From: Costus lasius
Taxonomy: Eukaryota; Streptophyta; Magnoliopsida; Zingiberales; Costaceae
Direction: 5' to 3'
Length of the DNA: 64,000 nucleotides
Assembly (NCBI GenBank): GCA_027563935.2
Contig: CM050451.1
Location: forward strand, 101,211,565 to 101,275,564
Shown: one piece after another, positions 59,299 to 64,000 of the stretch
Layout: each line of letters opens with the position of its first letter
Numbering within the stretch: position 1 is the first letter of the stretch
Made by a program: the position numbers and the translations under genes
The notes under the pieces: model-generated
The model's database searches: none
What the model was told of the DNA's origin: nothing
What the model saw: only the letters and a program-made list of their open reading frames with translations

Positions 59299-59505
59299 GT
59301 GTTCAAAGAAGGGGATCTCGTTCTGGTGTTGCGACGACCCATGATAGCAAACAAGACGGCAAGAGGAAAATTCAATCCCAACTGGGAAGGGCCATATGTG
59401 ATAGAAAAAGCCTATGAAGGTGGAGCTTATCAGTTGATAGATCAAGATGGAGAACGCCCAATGTCGCCAATCAATGGACGCTTCTTGAAGAAATATCACA
59501 TTTGA
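59299..59505 (+). pseudogene. Element G integrase C-terminal remnant
   Basis: 68 codons with FKEGDLVLVLRRP, GKFNPNWEGPYVI and PINGRFLKKYHI, the usual end of gypsy integrase. It directly follows the linker, so the whole enzymatic part has been deleted. Confidence 0.75.
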
Positions 59506-59621
59506 AGAATGATGAAATTTGAAGAATGATGAAATGATGATTACCTCGATGAAATGGGAACTTGAATGAAAATTGAATTTCGACAACAAATTTGTATGCG
59601 CATGCTGCTTATACCAAATAC

Positions 59622-60595
59622 ATTGTGGGGGCATTTGTTGAAGGTAGAAAAAAATCGAGACATGAAATTTATCGAAATTAATTTTTATCAAAACTAAATC
59701 AACTAGCCATGATTATTGGGTCAAATTAGAATTTTTGACCAAGCATAAATAATTTGCTCAGCTAGTAGGAGAATTTCAGTCAAAGATGGAATTTTGAATA
59801 AATTGGGATTTAATTCCAATTTCTCGAATTTTGGAGAAAGGATCGATGATCCAATTTTTTTGGTCAAAATTATAATTTTGATGCCACAATTTTTGGAACA
59901 TGAAAAGGAAATAGAATAAAATTGTGATGAACAATTTTGGTTTAATAGAAGGTCGAAATTGAAATTATGGCCAAGTTGGGATTTATTCCAATTTTTATCA
60001 CATTTCTAATGAAATTTGGGTCGAAATTGAGATTTTGATCGAATTGAAATTGGATATTAATATCCATTTTGTTGATTGAGATTTATGAACTTTGGGTCAA
60101 GAAGGCAATTTTGACCATGAATTTTGAGAAGCGATTAATTGGCAAGCAATTAAAAATAAATTATTTTATTTTATTTTTAATTAAAAAATATCGTGTATGC
60201 GGTTTGAAGAGAAGTTTTTGGGAGTTACGACAGTTCCAAAAATGGAAGGCGTGGGAAGCGATAATAAAAGGAAAAAAATGAAAAAGTAGAAAGAGATTAG
60301 GCTTTTGCTAATTTTGGAAGACTCGAAGTTGAAGCAAGGAGTAGTTGACGAGAGGAACATCGACGCACAGAAGGTGAGTATTCCTCTTCTCCCTCCTTGG
60401 TCTTCTTCCTCCCTCTTCTCTCGACACCATCAACGAAGAAGGCAAACTCCAATATCAAAACTATTGATGGAGAAGAAAACTACGGTAAATAAAATCGTCA
60501 ACGGAGAAGGAAAACTCTGATATCAAAACTATTAACGAAGAGACAACTCCGGTTAACAAAAATCATCAACGGAGAGACAACTTCAGTAAAAAAAA
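59622..60595 (+). repeat. Polypurine tract and truncated 3' LTR of element G
   Basis: ATTGTGGGGGCAT precedes the LTR start at 59636 (TGTTGAAGGTAG). Homology to the 5' LTR stops at about 60595 in a run of A, where a minus-strand LTR begins. Confidence 0.75.
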
Positions 60596-61302
60596 TGCTT
60601 CCCCTTGATCTGGAGATTAAGATGGAGTGTCCAATTCTTCCTTTGCGTGATCTTCCTACTTGAATTTTGCCTAGAAGTTGATCTTTGCCCTAGCCACCGC
60701 CTCTCTCTGTTCTCGTCCGAAAAAACTCTCTTAATCCTCTGAAATCCTTCCTTTTATAGCTTAATCAGTTTAGAACCCATATAGGAAGGCTTCTGCAAAG
60801 TTTGGTTAAGTTTTGACTTGATTCGAGGCCAAATCGAGCAAAAAAGCTAGTGGGCCGGTAGTATTCATGGTTGCGGCCTTGAAAGTTTTTGTGTTGTTTT
60901 GGCCATGTGCGTAGAAAAACTCACGGTTTGTGAAGGATTCATGGCCTCAACTGTGAATATTTCTGTGAACTTCTATACTTAGCCGCATAACTGCCCTTGA
61001 ACACGAAACTCATGTCCGGTGAAGAACTCACGGCCATGACGGTGAATCTTGCGTCTGACTCTAGTTTTGCTCTAAATTTCACGTACGACTTCGTAATTTC
61101 CTTGGGAACCATGATATGGCTTCAAAACTCACAAAATCCATCATTTTCATGCTTTTGTACCTGTATTTTTATTAAAATCAAGAAAAGTAAAGATTCTATA
61201 CCAAAGGAACTGAAAACACAAAAAATCAGTATAAAATAAGGCAATTAAGCTTAAATAACATATAAAATACAGGCAAAAATATGATATAAATACAACTCAT
61301 CA
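60596..61302 (-). repeat. Probable Athila-like LTR, minus strand
   Basis: Minus strand begins TGATGAGTTGTA at 61302, right after a GAGGACAAGTAAAACTTTAA...AGGGTATTT tract, a typical 3' end of plant Athila-like elements. It ends GGGGAAGCA at 60596, inside the G LTR. Target duplication not verified. Confidence 0.5.
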
Positions 61303-62792
61303 AAATACCCTAGACTTAAAGTTTTACTTGTCCTCAAGCAATATTCTGATATGTAAATAGAATTTAAAGATAAAGAACACTTGTTTATTTTCCCATAATA
61401 ATGTCCTTTGTCTGCAATTTAAGTAATCAATTTTTTCAGGAGTCAAGTAATTTAAGAAAAATCATAATAGAAATAAATTCTCAAGAGTTTACAATCCAAG
61501 AAAGATAAAAATCATAATTTATGTCATATCACTCAATCTTCACTTACTAAGTATCAAATACTCTCACCTTAATAAATCCTCTTTACTTAACAGATAAAAT
61601 TTCTATTTCAAGAATTTCAATGATGTTATACATAAAATACTTTTAAAGCAATTTGATCTTTAAAAGGTTATGTGCTCTTTCCTGTTAACATCATAATATT
61701 GTTTAAAGTATACTGCTTAGTAGTATAATTTAACTCATAGTCACAATCATGAAAGTCAGCAGAGTTGTCTACTTAACCCTACAACTCTCTCTTTTTTCTC
61801 CCCCCCCCTCTTTTTCATTCATAACTTAGAGAAAGCAGGCCAGTAGCACAGTACTTAAATTGTTATCGATCTTTCTACATAAGTGATAGATATTTATTTT
61901 AAAAATTTTCCTCTTTTACTTGATCGCAACAGATTTAAAGTATATGAAATTATAGTATAATATAACTCATGACTTTAGATCTCTCAACCAGAGGAGTTGG
62001 AGCAAGTCTCATTTAAAGAAATATCACTAATTTTCTATTCATAAAAAAATTCTTTATCAAACAAAAATAGATAAATTAAACTTCAAGTAAATTCTACTAT
62101 GCATATGTCGTATAAATGTATAACAATTCACATATGCATTTTATCAATACCAAAATTGAATTTACTCAACAATTTAAGTCTAAATGAAATTTTAGAAATT
62201 TCCTAAGTCATCAAATCAAATACTCAAAATGCTTCCTAAGCTTAAAAATTAAGGTCAAAACAAACTTGATTATCCTTAAAAATCATAAACATTCAAAATA
62301 CTTACCTATAAAGCTTGAAGAAAAGCAAAATATATAGAAACACCCTAGATTTAAATTGTTGCATATACATAAGCATTAAATCAAGTTTTGACAGATTCAG
62401 AAATTTTTTTTTTTGCAATTCCCTTTAAAATATGAGTGAATCCCTATGCAATTATATCAAAACACGCAAACGTGACTCAAAAAAAATCCAGAAACTATAT
62501 TACATCATAGATATCAACATTTTACACTGTAAACAAGTTTCAAATATCAAATACTGTCACGTTTCATCTACCAAATTACATTTACCATTTCAATAACATA
62601 TTCATCTCAATATCAAAACAAATATCCAAATCATTCAAAAATCAACCAAAATATCACCACATCATCACAAATCATCGCAGAACATCACAGATGCATAGTA
62701 AGCAACAAATATATACAATATCATCACAATCAAGCCATGCACTGCATCTAAAATCATAATGTGTAACGTGTAATGCAAGTGACCAAGCAATT
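61303..62792 (-). other. AT-rich 3' untranslated region of the minus-strand element
   Basis: Polypurine-like end at 61303-61340, then about 1.4 kb of AT-rich sequence with no recognisable gene on either strand. The right boundary is unclear. Confidence 0.35.
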
Positions 62793-64000
62793 GGTGCAAT
62801 CCTGGGGCAGTGAGAGAACAACAAACTTCAGGCTATCTATTGCGCCAACAAGACTTTAGACAAAGCACAAATTAATTATGCGGCTACCGAGAAGGAGCTT
62901 TTAGTCAGTGTTTTCACTTTTAATAAATTTTGCTCTTACATTGTGAATTCTAAAGTAGTCAATTTTATAGATCATGGAGCGATAAAATATTTGGTAAACA
63001 AGAAAGACGTGAAGCCTAGATTGATCTGATGGATCTTTCTCCTTCAAGAATTTGACATTGAGATAAAAGACAAGAAAGGAGCTGAGAATTTGGTAGCGGA
63101 TCATCTATCCAGATTAGTTAAGAAAAAATATGTAGAGGAGGATATGGGAATTAATGACTCCTTTCTAGAAGAGCATCTTTTTGCTATTATAAGACAAGAG
63201 ACACCATGGTATGTAGGTATAGCTAACTTCATTGTGTCTAACATTATGCCTCCCAATTTTATGTTTCCGGGAAGGAAGAAATTCCTCTCAAATGTTAAAC
63301 ACTTTTTCTAGGACGAGCCATATTTGTATCAAAGATATGCCGACAGTCAATTCAGAAGATGCCTACCAGAGGAAGAGGTGCTCGATGTACTCTCTCACTA
63401 CCATTCATCTCCATATGGAGGACATGCTAGTGCATCAAAGACTGCCTTCAAAGCTCTCCAGTGAGGGGTTTTTTTTGGCTAACAATATTCCGTGATGCGA
63501 GGAAATTTATTCAATCTTGTGATAAATACTAGCGATTTGGCAATATTGCTAGAAGGGATGAGCTTCCTCAACACAGTATTTTGGAGGTCAAAATTTTGTA
63601 TGTTTGGGAAATAAATTTTATGGGTCCTTGTCCTACTTCTTGTGGAAAGAAATATATTCTTCTTTGTGTTGATTATGTCTCTAAATGGGTAGAGGCATCT
63701 GCCGAAGCCACTAATGATTCTCATCTTGTAGCTAGGATGTTCAAGAGGATGATTTTTCCTAGATTTTGGTGTACTGAGAGTTTAGATTAGTGATGGTGGC
63801 TCTCATTTTATTGAATACAGACTAGAGTCGCTGTTAAAGAAATATGGGGTGCACCATAAAATTGCTACACCGTACCATCCTCAGATGAGTGGGCAAGCGG
63901 AAGTCTCGAACTGAGAGATAAAAAGAATTCTCGAGAAAACTACATGAGGAGCAAGGAAGGACTTGGCATTCAAGTTAGATGATGCTCTTTGGGCTTATAA
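62793..64000 (+). pseudogene. Athila-like RNase H and integrase relic
   Basis: RNase H block with GAILGQ, INYAATEKELL and GAENLVADHLSRL (62793-63110). Then the linker and integrase finger (SSPYGGHAS near 63400), a [16 protein letters not shown] block near 63618, ISDGGSHF near 63790 and [13 protein letters not shown] near 63870-63910, representing the catalytic D, D and E regions. Many stops and frameshifts. Runs off the window edge. Confidence 0.75.

Larger units (their letters stand above)
29991..60595 (+). mobile_element. Element G: large non-autonomous Tat/Ogre-like gypsy element
   Basis: 5' LTR 29991-34387, primer-like site 34393-34410, ORF1-like and Gag pieces, an integrase C-terminal remnant, polypurine tract, and a 3' LTR from 59636 truncated at 60595. 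Contains copia E with nested F, and solo LTR H. The two LTR starts differ by about 5% over the first ~350 bases by eye, so it is older than its inserts. Protease, RT, RNase H and the integrase core are absent. Confidence 0.75.

Overview
This window is plant genomic DNA made almost entirely of nested LTR retrotransposons. I find no convincing host gene, rRNA, functional tRNA or CRISPR array. The elements have Ty1/copia (protease-integrase-RT-RNase H) and Ty3/gypsy (Tekay-like chromovirus, Tat/Ogre-like, Athila-like) coding order. Most carry initiator-methionine-tRNA type primer sites. LTRs are 1.6-4.4 kb with 5-bp target duplications, and nonsense changes are mostly C-to-T. This suggests heterochromatin of a large-genome flowering plant; the species cannot be named from the sequence.

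Layout, left half: relic copia C (15239-16995, LTR 16996-18512) was hit by copia D (minus strand, 10330-15238). D was hit by copia A (plus, 5143-10329), and A by copia Z (minus, 1-5142). That is four generations, C>D>A>Z. The LTR of C was also hit by copia B (18518-29344, TSD CTAAC), and the polyprotein of B by a solo LTR, I (24360-26072, TSD CCCCT).

Layout, right half: an Athila-like RT fragment (29639-29990) is cut by a very large non-autonomous Tat-like element, G (29991-60595). Inside G sit copia E (35575-55095, TSD GTTCA) and solo LTR H (55140-56830, TSD TACTT). Inside the 3' LTR of E sits chromovirus F (43314-53817, TSD CTTAT). F is the youngest element: its two 2,881-bp LTRs differ at about nine sites by eye. 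The right end (60596-64000) holds an Athila-like LTR on the minus strand and decayed RNase H/integrase sequence on the plus strand.

A, B, D, E, H and I form one copia family ('family 1', LTR starting TGTTGGGGTATGCCC). Main hypothesis: its Gag start codon lies in the LTR. Every LTR has ATG-GCN-(A/T)TG directly followed by a GT splice-donor-like site. About 1.95 kb downstream a TACTGAC...TTGTAG acceptor precedes gag. In all three elements with an intact leader (B, D, E), splicing joins this mini-exon in frame (phase 0) to gag. B and E have no ATG at the gag start, so they would need it. The predicted intron contains the primer-binding site and a set of hairpins whose stems covary between module copies and between families, so only unspliced RNA would carry them. 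This looks like a two-RNA arrangement: spliced RNA for translation, unspliced RNA for packaging and reverse transcription. The LTRs also share a hairpin with a GNRA loop, a CArg-type MADS-box motif and a TGAACCGGTTCA palindrome.
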